Origin: Pseudoxanthomonas sp. Root630
GTDB lineage: Bacteria; Pseudomonadota; Gammaproteobacteria; Xanthomonadales; Xanthomonadaceae
Assembly (NCBI RefSeq): GCF_001427585.1
Contig: NZ_LMGY01000015.1
Coordinates: 358,684-422,683 of the forward strand
Reading direction: 5' to 3'
Length of the DNA: 64,000 nucleotides
Shown: in pieces, positions 26,184-35,088 of the stretch
Numbering within the stretch: the first letter of the stretch is position 1
How the letters are laid out: the number at the start of each line of letters is the position of its first letter
Position numbers and translations under genes: made by a program
The notes under the pieces: model-generated
What the model saw: the letters and a program-made list of their open reading frames with translations, nothing else
The model's database searches: none
What the model was told of the DNA's origin: nothing

Positions 26184-27124
26184 TGCTGTCGCGCGTCGCC
26201 GACAACCTCTACTGGTTCAGCCGCTACGTGCGGCGCGCCGAGAACACCGCGCGCCTGGTCGGCGTGGGCAGCCAGTTGCAGCTGGACATGCCGCGTTCCG
26301 TGCGCTTCGCGTGGCGGCCGATGATCGACACGGTCGGTGCGGGCGAGTGCTTCGAACAGTGCTATCCGGAGACGGCGGATGCCGCTGGCGATGCGGACGT
26401 GATCCGTTTCCTCCTGCTGGACGAACGCAATCCCTCTTCGCTGCGCACGTCCGTGGATTCGGCCCGCGAGATCCTGCGCAGCATCCGCGATACGTTGCCG
26501 CAGGATGTGTGGGAAGCGATCAACGACCTGCATCTCTACATCGCTGCGCAGGGCGAACGCAGCCTCAGCCGGCGGTACCGGTTGGAATTCCTTCAGCGCA
26601 TCGTCGACGGTTGCCTGAAGGTGTCGGGCCTGTTGAGCGCCAACGTCAGCCGCGACATCGGGTACCAGTTCCTGCGCCTGGGCACCGGCCTGGAGCAGGC
26701 CGACATGACCACGCGCATCATGGATGCCGGCGCGTCCGGCCTGGTGACGCCACGCAACGAAGACGATCGCGAGGCGTTCCAGAACATGCAGTGGATGAGC
26801 GTGCTGCGCTCACTGGCCGGTTACCAGATGTTCCGTCGGCACGTGCGCCAGCGCGTCACCGCCGAACTGGCGCTGCGGTTCCTGCTGCAGAACAACGAGT
26901 TTCCGCGCAGCGTGCACTTCTGCCTGTCGCGCGTGCAGAGCGTGCTGCCGACGATGCCGTCGCGCCCCGGCGTGGACCGCCATCTCAATCGCGTCATCGG
27001 CCTGACCCGCAATGCCGATCCCGCCGTCCTCGCGACGCGCAACCCCGCGCAGTTCATGGACCAGATCCAGGTGCATCTGGGCGCGCTGCACGACGCGATC
27101 GCGGAAGGGTACTTCCACGGGTGA
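26183..27124 (+). CDS. Alpha-E domain protein (DUF403)
   Basis: A 313-residue, mainly helical protein whose ATG (26183) shares one base with the previous stop (TGATG). It starts MLSRVADNLYWFSRYVRRAENTARL and contains LGTGLEQADMTTRIMD, both typical of alpha-E proteins. Its catalytic role is unknown; with the ATP-grasp partner it is thought to make or modify a small amide-linked compound or peptide. Coupled translation supports a complex. No transglutaminase-like gene follows, unlike many related loci. Confidence 0.88.
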   Translation: MLSRVADNLYWFSRYVRRAENTARLVGVGSQLQLDMPRSVRFAWRPMIDTVGAGECFEQCYPETADAAGDADVIRFLLLDERNPSSLRTSVDSAREILRSIRDTLPQDVWEAINDLHLYIAAQGERSLSRRYRLEFLQRIVDGCLKVSGLLSANVSRDIGYQFLRLGTGLEQADMTTRIMDAGASGLVTPRNEDDREAFQNMQWMSVLRSLAGYQMFRRHVRQRVTAELALRFLLQNNEFPRSVHFCLSRVQSVLPTMPSRPGVDRHLNRVIGLTRNADPAVLATRNPAQFMDQIQVHLGALHDAIAEGYFHG

Positions 27125-27140
27125 GGCCGGCGTCGCCGTC

Positions 27141-27235
27141 TGTGGGAGCGACGTCAGTCGCGAACGCTTGCGGTGAGTCATCGGGAGGCGGGACGGTGAC
27201 GGTACTCAACCGTCGCGACTGACGTCGCTCCCACA
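27141..27235. repeat. Large palindromic intergenic repeat (REP/BIME-like)
   Basis: Two perfect 23-bp inverted arms (27141-27163 and 27213-27235, starting TGTGGGAGCGACGTCAG) flank a 49-base spacer. The arm matches the 'TGTGGGAGCGACG' palindromes scattered between genes in Xanthomonads and Pseudomonads, which RAYT transposases are thought to spread. It sits between the convergent alpha-E and Anbu genes and could end transcription from both sides by forming a hairpin. Only one copy is seen in the window. Confidence 0.85.
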
Positions 27236-27244
27236 GCTACCCTC

Positions 27245-28075
27245 TTACTGCTGCCCCTGCGCGTCGCCCGGATCCTGTCGCGACGGCGCGCGACGCGGCG
27301 GCATGGTCGGCACGCTGGTGGGAATGGCTTCGCGCTCGCCCTGCGGCTCCCACGGGAAGCGGGGCAGGCTGTGCACGGCGGCTTCCAGTTTGCGCGACCA
27401 CGTGTCGTGGATCTCGGCGTACAGCGGCGTGTCGGCTTCCAGGCGCATCTTCTGGGTGATCTTCAGGTCGCCGCTGCGCAGCAGCGCCATGTCCACCGGC
27501 ATGCCGACGGAGAGGTTGGAGCGGATGGTGGAATCCAGCGACACCAGCGCGCACCGCGCGGCGTCTTCCAGCGGCGTCTCGGGCCGGATGATGCGGTCGA
27601 GGATGGGCTTGCCGTACTTCGATTCGCCGATCTGCAGATAGGGCGTCTCGGGCGAGGTGGCGATGCAGTTGCCGAGCGGATAGATCATGTACAGGCCCGG
27701 GCGTTCGCCAGCGATCTGCCCGCCGAGGATCAGCGTGGATTGCACGTTGACGCCGCTCTGCTGGGCCTCGTCGTTCATCTTGACCTGGCTGGCGACCAGC
27801 ATGTCGCCGACGTACTCGGCGACCTCGTACAGGTGCGAGAACGTCTTCAGGCTCTGCCTGGCGTTGGGGTCGTCGGCGTCGCGCTGAAGCCGCGAGATGG
27901 TCAGCTGCGTGGTCGCCAGGTTGCCGGCCGACATGATGACGAAGACGCGGTCGCCCGGCCATTCGAACACGTGCATCTTGCGGTACACGCGCACATCGTC
28001 GAACGAAGCGCTGGTGCGGGTGTCCGCGGCGAAGACCAGGCCGTCGTTGACTTCGATGCCGACGCAATAGGTCAT
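27245..28075 (-). CDS. Anbu-type bacterial proteasome homologue
   Basis: A 276-residue N-terminal-nucleophile peptidase-like protein. The start at ATG 28075 gives MTYCVGIEVNDGLVFAADTRTS, so removal of Met exposes Thr2 as the predicted nucleophile; the ADTRTS and YRKMHVF segments supply the expected Asp and Lys partners. In-frame ATG 28117 would bury the threonine and is rejected. Anbu ('ancestral beta subunit') forms open-ring assemblies and is typically linked to ATP-grasp and alpha-E genes. Here these face it across the palindrome. The last 30 residues are Pro/Arg/Gln-rich. Substrate unknown. Confidence 0.9.
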   Translation of the reverse strand: MTYCVGIEVNDGLVFAADTRTSASFDDVRVYRKMHVFEWPGDRVFVIMSAGNLATTQLTISRLQRDADDPNARQSLKTFSHLYEVAEYVGDMLVASQVKMNDEAQQSGVNVQSTLILGGQIAGERPGLYMIYPLGNCIATSPETPYLQIGESKYGKPILDRIIRPETPLEDAARCALVSLDSTIRSNLSVGMPVDMALLRSGDLKITQKMRLEADTPLYAEIHDTWSRKLEAAVHSLPRFPWEPQGEREAIPTSVPTMPPRRAPSRQDPGDAQGQQ

Positions 28076-28194
28076 GGCGTGTCCGTTGCTGCTGTGCACC
28101 ACGATTCTATGCGCCACCCCCGGGGTTGGCTAGGGCCAACATTCCAGTGTTAGACGGCCCGTACAATGACCGGGTTTTCCGTTCTCGGTGCGCC

Positions 28195-29379
28195 ATGCAG
28201 GCCGATCTCCCCCTTCCCGACGACGAAGCGCGCGCCCACAGCGAACGCCTCGCCGCCTTCATCCGCAGCGAGATCGCCGCCGAGGGCGGCAGCATTCCGT
28301 TCTCGCGCTTCATGGAGCGCAGCCTCTACGCGCCCGGACTGGGCTACTACAGCGCGGGCAGCACCAAGTTCGGCGAGGCGGGCGATTTCACCACCGCGCC
28401 GGAGCTGGGGCCGTTGTTCGCCAGCTGCGTGGCGCAGGCGGTGGCACCGGTCCTGCAGCAGATCGGACCACAGGCCGAGTTCGTCGAAGTCGGCGGCGGC
28501 AGCGGTGCGTTCGCCGAGATCGTGCTCAAGCGGCTGCTCGACCTGGATGCGCTGCCTGCGCGCTACGGCATCCTCGAGCCCAGCGCGGACCTGCGCGAAC
28601 GCCAGCGCGAGCGGCTGGGACGCCGGCTGATCCCGCCGGTGTTCGACCTGGTCGAATGGCTGGATGCGCCGCCCTCGGAAACCTGGAATGGCGTGCTGTT
28701 CGCCAACGAAGTCGTCGATGCCTTGCCCACCCCACGCTTCACGCTGCGTGATGGCGAAGTGTTCGAGGAAGGCGTGGCGTTGGACGGCGAGGGCCGCTTC
28801 ATCCGCACCGATCGTCCGGCCGATGCCTTGTTGGCCGCCGCGGTGCGCCATGTCGAACGTTACCTGGGGCAGCCGTTCCCCGATGGCTTCCGGTCCGAGC
28901 TGTTGCCGCAACTGCCCTACTGGGTGCAAGCGGTGATGGGCGGGCTGGACCGGGGCGCGATGTTGTTCGCCGACTACGGCTACCCGCGTCGCGAGTTCTA
29001 CCAGGCCGATCGCGACGAGGGCACGCTGCGTGCGTACTACCGGCATCGCGTCCACAACGACGCGTACCTGTGGCCGGGCCTGCAGGACATCACGGCGTCG
29101 GTCGATTTCACCGCGCTGGCCGAGGCCGGTACGAATGCGGGCTTCGATCTGGCCGGTTACACCACGCAGGCGAACTTCCTGCTGGGCAATGGCCTGCAGG
29201 AGCGGCTGGACGAAGCGCAGGAACGCGCCGACGAAACCACGCTGCTGCGCCTGCGCAACGAGGCCAAGCGGCTGACGTTGCCCAGCGAGATGGGCGAGCG
29301 CTTCCAGGTGATGGGCTTCTCCAGCGACGTCGAGTTCGGCACCGCGTTCCTGTTCAACGACCTGAGCTGGCGCCTGTGA
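28195..29379 (+). CDS. SAM-dependent methyltransferase, MidA/NDUFAF7 family (DUF185)
   Basis: A 394-residue protein from ATG 28195 (MQADLPLPDDEARAHS). IPFSRFMERSLYAPGLGYYSAG, FTTAPELGPLFASC, the SAM loop EVGGGSGAFAEIVL and LFANEVVDALP are the blocks of the MidA family. The mitochondrial member methylates an arginine of complex I subunit NDUFS2; the bacterial substrate is not settled. The next gene starts inside its stop codon. Confidence 0.9.
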   Translation: MQADLPLPDDEARAHSERLAAFIRSEIAAEGGSIPFSRFMERSLYAPGLGYYSAGSTKFGEAGDFTTAPELGPLFASCVAQAVAPVLQQIGPQAEFVEVGGGSGAFAEIVLKRLLDLDALPARYGILEPSADLRERQRERLGRRLIPPVFDLVEWLDAPPSETWNGVLFANEVVDALPTPRFTLRDGEVFEEGVALDGEGRFIRTDRPADALLAAAVRHVERYLGQPFPDGFRSELLPQLPYWVQAVMGGLDRGAMLFADYGYPRREFYQADRDEGTLRAYYRHRVHNDAYLWPGLQDITASVDFTALAEAGTNAGFDLAGYTTQANFLLGNGLQERLDEAQERADETTLLRLRNEAKRLTLPSEMGERFQVMGFSSDVEFGTAFLFNDLSWRL

Positions 29380-29792
29380 GCGGCCTGTTCGCGCTGCGTC
29401 CGTTCCGGCGTCCGCGCTTGTGGCTGGGCCTGTGGTTGCTGGCGATCGTCGTCGTCATCGCGCTGTCGCTGGCGAACCTGAGTCGTCTGCCGCCGGTGCC
29501 GGAAGGGGGCGACAAGGTCGAGCACTTCCTTGCTTACGGCGTGCTGTCGTTGTCGGCGATGCAGCTGTTCGCCTCGCGTCGCGGGTGCATCGTGGTGGCG
29601 GTGCTGCTGGTCATGATGGGCATCGGCCTGGAAGTCGCACAGGGCGCGCTGACCACCACGCGCATGGCCGATCCGCGCGATGCCCTGGCCAATACGCTCG
29701 GCGTACTCGCCGGCCTGGCCACGTTGTTCACGCCCTTGCGCGGCATGCTGCTGGCGTTCGATACACGCCTGCGTCCGCGACGCGCCTCGTAG
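29376..29792 (+). CDS. VanZ-like membrane protein
   Basis: A 138-residue protein from GTG 29376, which overlaps the previous stop (GTGA). Four predicted helices with the VanZ pattern: a first helix after the basic start, GGDKVEHFLAYGVLSL in the first loop (Asp-Lys-x-x-His), GLEVAQGALTTTRMADPRDALANTLGVLAG in the second half. VanZ proteins confer low teicoplanin resistance in some Gram-positives, but most members, including this type, have no known function. Confidence 0.85.
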   Translation: MSGLFALRPFRRPRLWLGLWLLAIVVVIALSLANLSRLPPVPEGGDKVEHFLAYGVLSLSAMQLFASRRGCIVVAVLLVMMGIGLEVAQGALTTTRMADPRDALANTLGVLAGLATLFTPLRGMLLAFDTRLRPRRAS

Positions 29793-29795
29793 GAA

Positions 29796-29828
29796 AAGAA
29801 AGAGCCGGGCACCGCCCGGCTTTTTCTT
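29796..29828. terminator. Bidirectional terminator
   Basis: Core stem AGCCGGGC/GCCCGGCT with a three-base loop (29803-29821), extended outward by A-rich against T-rich flanks (AAGAAAG / TTTTCTT). It lies between the convergent VanZ-like and hexosaminidase genes and can serve both. Confidence 0.85.
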
Positions 29829-29843
29829 CGGGTGCGCTGCGAC

Positions 29844-32180
29844 TCAGCGCGGCTGCAGGGTAATGCGGTCCAGCACCCACATCTGCGGACGCGTGTCGCC
29901 GGTGAAGCGCACGCACAGGTCCTGCGTGCCGGCGGTGCCGGCGGGCAGGGGCGCATCCAGGTCCAGGAAGCCGTCGGCCTTCGGCGCTGCCGGCAGCGGG
30001 ACCGTCGCCAGCAGCGTGCCCTTGCAACCGCCGCCGAGGATTTCCAGCTCGCCCAGCGGCGACTTCGCGGGTTCGAACGTGCGGTGCGGCTCGTCGTGCG
30101 CCAGCTGGAAGTAGTACGGAATGCGGCCGGCCCGCACCTTGATCGACGCGATGCCGTCCAGGTCGGCCTGGTTCCACTGCCAGCACGGGTAGAAGATCGT
30201 CGCATTGAAGATCGCGCGCTCGCCATCGGCCGGGCCATCGTCTTCCAGGCGCAGCAGCAGGCGACCCGCATCGGGGCAGACGGCCATCGCTTCGTCCGTG
30301 CGCGTGAGCAACGCGGCGGGCGTGAGTTCGAACGTGGCGGCAGGCGCCAGCGCACGGCCCTCAGCGAACGCGGCGGCACGCACGGTGACCGGCGTCTTCA
30401 GATCGAGCGGCGCGGCGAAGACCGTGGAGGACGATGTCGGTTCGCTGCCGTCCGTCGTGTAGTGCACGGCATAGCCGAGCGGATTGGACAGCGTGACCTT
30501 CACGGTGCCGGCCTTGCGGTCGTCCTCGGTCGCGATCATCGCTTCGAACGGCGTCTTCGCGTAGCCCAACCCGATTGCGTCATAGCGCTTCAGCTGTGCA
30601 GGCAAGCGTTTCGTGAAATCGCCGAAGTCCTTCTTCGCCGCCGGCGACCAACCGGTTTCGGCGACCGCGGCGAGACGCGGGAACGCGTTGTGCTGCAGGC
30701 GCGCGAACGTGCGGGTGTGCTCGGTCCACAGGTTCGCCTGCAGGCCGAGGATGTGGTGGCGCTGGTTTTCCTCCAGTTCCGGCGGCACCGGCTCGAACGC
30801 GTAGACGTCCTGCAGCGTGATCAGCGCGGGGCGTCCCGGGGGTTCGTTCGGTGAGGCGGTCTGCAGATAGTCCAGGTAGGTCTTGTTCGACGGCGACATC
30901 ACCACGTCGTGGCCCTGGCGCGCGGCTTGCAGTCCGCCCTCGATACCGCGCCACGACATCACGGTGGCTTCCGGCGGCAGCTTGGCTTCCAGGATCTCGT
31001 CCCACCCGATCAGGCGCTTGCCGTGTCCGGCGAGGTACTTCTCCAGGCGCTCGACCAGATACCCCTGCAGGTCCATCTCGGTCTTCGCGCCGACGGCCTG
31101 CATCCGAGCTTGCTCACGTGCGGAGGCTTCCCACTGGTCCTTCACCGCTTCGTCGCCGCCGATGTGCACGTAGGTGCCCGGGAACAGCTGCACCACTTCG
31201 CCCAGCACGTTCTCGAGGAAGGTGATCGTGCCTTCTTCGACGTTGACCAGGTTGGGGAACACGCCCCACTCGTTCGACGGCACCAGCGGCGTGTCGATCG
31301 AGCCGAGTTCGGGATACGCCGAGATTGCGGCGGTCGCGTGGCCCGGCACGTTGATCTCGGGCACCACGGTGATGTGGCGCTCGGCGGCGTACTTCACCAC
31401 GTCGCGGATCTGGTCCTGCGTGTAGAAGCCGCAGTAGGGGCGCGGTTCGCCGGTCTTCGGATCCTTGCCGCCGTCGCCCGCGGGAATGCGGCAGCCGCCG
31501 ATCTCGGTGAGCTTCGGGTACTGCTTGATCTCGATGCGCCAGCCCTGGTCGTCGGTCAGGTGCCAGTGCAGCGTGTTGAGCTTGTGCAGGGCCATCGCAT
31601 CGATGACCTTCTTCACGTCGTCGACGGTCTGGAAGTGGCGCGCCGGGTCCAGCATGAAGCCGCGCCAGCTGAAACGCGGAGCGTCTTCGATATGCAGCGC
31701 CGGCAGGGTGACGCCGCCCTTGTCGCCCTGGGTGGCGAGTTGCCACAGCGTCACCGCGCCGTAGAACAGGCCACGCTCGTCGCGCGCCTTCACGGTGGCG
31801 CCGTCGGGCGTGATGTCCAGCGTGTAGGCCTCGGGCGAGGCGTCGTTCGCGCCGCCCGCTTCCAGCACGAAGCGGATCACGCCCTTGCCGTCGGCCTGAG
31901 CGGTCGCCAGTGCAGGCCCCCCCGCCGACGCCAGGTAGGCCGCGAACTGGCCGGCGACGCGTGTCGCCGCTTCGCCGGCGGCGAACACACGGGTCTCGCC
32001 GTTGATGACGAAGCTGCCTTCGCCCGTCTGCAGCGTGGCGGGCGCGGGAATCAGGGCCGGCGTGATGGGCGCCGATGCGGACGCGGTGCCGGCATCGCTG
32101 CCCGTCCTGGTGCAGCCGGCCAGGACCAGCAGGGTGAGGGCCATGCCGGTCAGGGCGCGACGGACGAAGGGTCGTTTCAT
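29844..32180 (-). CDS. Lipoprotein beta-N-acetylhexosaminidase (GH20)
   Basis: Removes terminal GlcNAc from chitooligosaccharides or glycans. ATG 32180, with a GAGGA ribosome site, gives 778 residues and a lipoprotein signal with lipobox Leu-Ala-Gly-Cys23, so it is membrane-anchored outside the cytoplasm. Order: GH20b-like domain (about 40-170), GH20 barrel with the catalytic Asp343-Glu344 pair in HIGGDE, then a chitobiase-type C-terminal domain (TLSNPLGYAVHYTTDGSEPT) and a lectin-like end. It lies just after the TonB receptor and its terminator and fits the GlcNAc system around it. Confidence 0.94.
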   Translation of the reverse strand: MKRPFVRRALTGMALTLLVLAGCTRTGSDAGTASASAPITPALIPAPATLQTGEGSFVINGETRVFAAGEAATRVAGQFAAYLASAGGPALATAQADGKGVIRFVLEAGGANDASPEAYTLDITPDGATVKARDERGLFYGAVTLWQLATQGDKGGVTLPALHIEDAPRFSWRGFMLDPARHFQTVDDVKKVIDAMALHKLNTLHWHLTDDQGWRIEIKQYPKLTEIGGCRIPAGDGGKDPKTGEPRPYCGFYTQDQIRDVVKYAAERHITVVPEINVPGHATAAISAYPELGSIDTPLVPSNEWGVFPNLVNVEEGTITFLENVLGEVVQLFPGTYVHIGGDEAVKDQWEASAREQARMQAVGAKTEMDLQGYLVERLEKYLAGHGKRLIGWDEILEAKLPPEATVMSWRGIEGGLQAARQGHDVVMSPSNKTYLDYLQTASPNEPPGRPALITLQDVYAFEPVPPELEENQRHHILGLQANLWTEHTRTFARLQHNAFPRLAAVAETGWSPAAKKDFGDFTKRLPAQLKRYDAIGLGYAKTPFEAMIATEDDRKAGTVKVTLSNPLGYAVHYTTDGSEPTSSSTVFAAPLDLKTPVTVRAAAFAEGRALAPAATFELTPAALLTRTDEAMAVCPDAGRLLLRLEDDGPADGERAIFNATIFYPCWQWNQADLDGIASIKVRAGRIPYYFQLAHDEPHRTFEPAKSPLGELEILGGGCKGTLLATVPLPAAPKADGFLDLDAPLPAGTAGTQDLCVRFTGDTRPQMWVLDRITLQPR

Positions 32181-32215
32181 CGGAATCCTCGTGGGCGAAC
32201 GAGCGGAAGAGTGCC

Positions 32216-32249
32216 AAAAAAAAGCGGGCCCGGACAAATCCAGGCCCGC
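32216..32249 (-). terminator. Strong terminator after the TonB receptor
   Basis: On the minus strand GCGGGCC/GGCCCGC, extended by TGGA/TCCG, caps a TTTG loop and is followed by nine T. It separates the receptor from the hexosaminidase gene, so the latter may need its own promoter or read-through. Confidence 0.88.
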
Positions 32250-32283
32250 AGAGGGAGAGTGTTCCCTTACATCGATGACGCGA

Positions 32284-34974
32284 TCAGAACTTGAAGCGGA
32301 AGTTCAGGTAGTACTGGCGACCGTTGCTGTAGAACGCATGCGGCAGGTAACCCGGCACCGCATCGTTCTCCGTGTAGTACTTCAGCTTCGGGTTGTTGAG
32401 GTTCAGGCCGTCCAGGCTGATCGTCAGCCAGTCGGTGGCCTTGAAGCCCAGCGAGGCCGACACGGTGGCGAAGTCATCCTGGTAGAAGTTGTCGGCGCGG
32501 CTGACGCCGGCGTAGAACGAGCTGCGGTAGCTGTAGTTCACGCGGGCGTTGAAGCGATCGTTCTCGTACCAGCCCGACAGGTTGTAGGTGTTCTCGGAGG
32601 TACCGTTGAGCGGCTTGCCACCGTCGGCCTCGCCATCCACGTAGGTGTAGTTGGCGTTGATGCCGAAGTTCTCGCCGATCGGCTGCTCGTAGGTCAGTTC
32701 CACGCCACGGGCCTTGCCGTTCGAGTTGACCGGGATCGACACCAGGTAGTCGCTGTAGACGTCCGTGCCGGCAGCCTGGCTGGCCTGCTGGTCCTTGTAC
32801 TGGACGATGACGTTACCGAAATCGACGTACCCGTCCATGTCCATCGAAAACACGCTGGCGGCCAACAGCGCGCGCGGCGCGAAGTACCATTCCAGCGAAG
32901 CATCGAAGTTGGTCGATACGAGCGGATCGAGGTTCGGGTTGCCGCCGCTGCCTTCGTGGGTCAGATCGTTGAGCGTCAACGAACCGGCCAGCGCGGAGAA
33001 GTCCGGGCGGGTCATGGTCTTGCTGCCCGACACGCGTGCCACCAGGGTGTCGGTCAGCTCGAACTTGAAGTTCACGCTGGGCAGCAGTTCGTTGTAGTCG
33101 TTGTTCACCACGACCGGCAGGTAGTCGCCGAACGCGGAGCCCGTGATCGCACCCGGAATGCCGGAGTTGACCGCAAGCGCCTGGTTGTAGCTCACGTCCG
33201 TCTCCGTCTGCACATAGCGCAGGCCGGCATTACCGCTCCAGCGATCACCCTGGAAGTTCAACTGGGCATACACCGCGTTGATGTCTTCTTCTACGCCGTA
33301 CACGTCCGAGAAGTAGAAGCGCTCGGGATTGTTGCGGTTGGCGAAGCGGGCATTGAGTTCCGCCAGCTGCGCAGGCGTGTAGTACCAGATGCCCGACGGG
33401 ACGTTACCGCCAACGCCGAAGTCGCCCGGGTACGCGCCGCCCGCCGCCGGATAGGCGTTGATGTCGGTCCAGTTGCTGGCCCAGTTCGGGCCCTGGGCGA
33501 GCGAGAAGTCGTTGCTGCGCTCGTGCGTCGCGAAGCGATAGCCGAAGTCCAGCGAGGACAGGACGTCGGACTGGAAGAAGAACTGGCCGTCCGCCGACGC
33601 CCAGTCTTCCTTGTCGAGCACGTCGATGCCCTGCGCGCCGAAGATCCAGCCGTTCTGCGGCAGGTGGTTGGCGGCCGTGTTGGTGCCGCCCAGCGACCAG
33701 TCGATCGGGCTGCCCACGCCATTCATGCTCCAGCTCGCGCCTGCGTTGCCGGCGACGCCGGTTTCCAGCACGTCCTGGGTGGGGCTGCTGCCGTTGCCCT
33801 TGGTGGAGCCGAGTTGGAACACGAACTTCAGCGCATCGCTGGCATTCCATTCGGCGTCGAGCGCGATGTACTTCGATGTCGAGACCGCGCCCGGGCGGGA
33901 GATCATGTCGTACACGCCGTAGGGCGTGACCGTACCGGACGTGACCGGCGCGTAGGTGGCGCTGGTCAGCACGCCGTTCTGGACGGTGTAGCTGGTCGGC
34001 GTCTGCGAATTGACGAACTGGCTGGCCCACATCATGTAGTTGCGGTTGTAGTTGTCCGCCTTCAGCCGCGAGTAGAACGCGTTCACGTTCAAGGTCAGGT
34101 TGTCGGTGACCTTGGCTTCGATGTTGGCTACACCACCCTGGCGCTTGCGCACCTGCTCGAACAAGGCGGCGCCGAGCAGGTTGGGGTACAGCACGCCATT
34201 CAGTTCGGGGTTGGTCGAGGTGATGGTGCCGTAGCCACCCACCACTTCCTGGCCGTCACGGCGCAGGCTTCGCTCTTCATTGAAGACCTGTACCAGCAAG
34301 CCGGCGGTGCCTTCGTCGTTGCGCCAGTTCAGCAGCGCATCGAGCTGCGGCTTGGTATCGCCCGGCAGGTCGGAATGCACGGCGCCGATGGAGCCCTGGA
34401 TCGTGAGCGGCTCCGCGAACTGCAGTGGACGGCGGGTGATGATGTTCACCGAACCGGCCGTGCCGCCCTCCACCAGCTTCGCTTCCGACGTCTTGTGCAC
34501 CACGACGCGGTCGACGATCTCGGACGGGTACAGCGAATAGCTCACGCTGCGGCCGACGTTGCCCACCTGGCTGAGCACGAACCAGTCGCCGGTGCCGATG
34601 GTGTGGCCGTTGACCAGGGTCTGCGTGAGGCTGGGGTTGGTGCCGCGCAGGCTGACGCGGTCGGCTTCATCGAAGCCGCCTTCGCTCGCGCTCGAGGAGG
34701 CGATGTTGACGCCAGGCAGCTGGCGCAGGGTGTCGGCCACGTTCTTGGCCGGCAGCTTGCCGATGTCTTCCGCGGTGACGACTTCGACATGTGTCGTAGC
34801 GTCGCGCTTCGCGTCGAGGGCCTTCTCGATGCTGCCACGGATGCCGGTGACCACCACGGTATCTAGGTCGGTCGCCTTGGTTTCGGCCGGTTGAGCGTCC
34901 TGCGCCTGCGCCTGCACCGCCACACCCAGACAGGTCACGATGGCGGCGGAAAGGATGGATCTGCGGTAATTCAT
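32284..34974 (-). CDS. TonB-dependent receptor of the GlcNAc cluster
   Basis: Outer-membrane active transporter, probably for GlcNAc or chitooligosaccharides (inferred from neighbours). ATG 34974 has a GGGAGAG ribosome site; it gives 896 residues with a signal peptide (MNYRRSILSAAIVTCLGVAVQAQAQ). After it come a TonB-box-like TDLDTVVVTGIRGS, the plug (about 60-190, with LRQLPGVNIASSSASEGGFDEADRVSLRG) and a 22-strand barrel ending in aromatic Phe (YYLNFRFKF). The plug start 'VVVTGIRGSIEKALDAKR' is typical of the carbohydrate-related receptor group of Xanthomonads. It lies 114 bases after the kinase gene on the same strand. Confidence 0.93.
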   Translation of the reverse strand: MNYRRSILSAAIVTCLGVAVQAQAQDAQPAETKATDLDTVVVTGIRGSIEKALDAKRDATTHVEVVTAEDIGKLPAKNVADTLRQLPGVNIASSSASEGGFDEADRVSLRGTNPSLTQTLVNGHTIGTGDWFVLSQVGNVGRSVSYSLYPSEIVDRVVVHKTSEAKLVEGGTAGSVNIITRRPLQFAEPLTIQGSIGAVHSDLPGDTKPQLDALLNWRNDEGTAGLLVQVFNEERSLRRDGQEVVGGYGTITSTNPELNGVLYPNLLGAALFEQVRKRQGGVANIEAKVTDNLTLNVNAFYSRLKADNYNRNYMMWASQFVNSQTPTSYTVQNGVLTSATYAPVTSGTVTPYGVYDMISRPGAVSTSKYIALDAEWNASDALKFVFQLGSTKGNGSSPTQDVLETGVAGNAGASWSMNGVGSPIDWSLGGTNTAANHLPQNGWIFGAQGIDVLDKEDWASADGQFFFQSDVLSSLDFGYRFATHERSNDFSLAQGPNWASNWTDINAYPAAGGAYPGDFGVGGNVPSGIWYYTPAQLAELNARFANRNNPERFYFSDVYGVEEDINAVYAQLNFQGDRWSGNAGLRYVQTETDVSYNQALAVNSGIPGAITGSAFGDYLPVVVNNDYNELLPSVNFKFELTDTLVARVSGSKTMTRPDFSALAGSLTLNDLTHEGSGGNPNLDPLVSTNFDASLEWYFAPRALLAASVFSMDMDGYVDFGNVIVQYKDQQASQAAGTDVYSDYLVSIPVNSNGKARGVELTYEQPIGENFGINANYTYVDGEADGGKPLNGTSENTYNLSGWYENDRFNARVNYSYRSSFYAGVSRADNFYQDDFATVSASLGFKATDWLTISLDGLNLNNPKLKYYTENDAVPGYLPHAFYSNGRQYYLNFRFKF

Positions 34975-35088
34975 GATGTCTCTCCCATCATTCATTGTTT
35001 GAGTTTCGGCAGGTCTTGCTCGCGCTTGCTCCGCCGTGCTTGAAGCCTTTACTGCAATCGACGCCACGCCTGTCCCGACGCTTCCATT

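Noticed and set aside
24726-27124. Glutathione/trypanothione synthetase label for the ATP-grasp gene
   Set aside because: The permuted order of motifs and the alpha-E partner place it in the DUF404/407 group rather than with GspS-like enzymes.
27141-27235. Possible CRISPR repeat or insertion-sequence end
   Set aside because: There are two arms in inverted rather than direct order, no spacers and no transposase nearby; a REP-type palindrome explains it.
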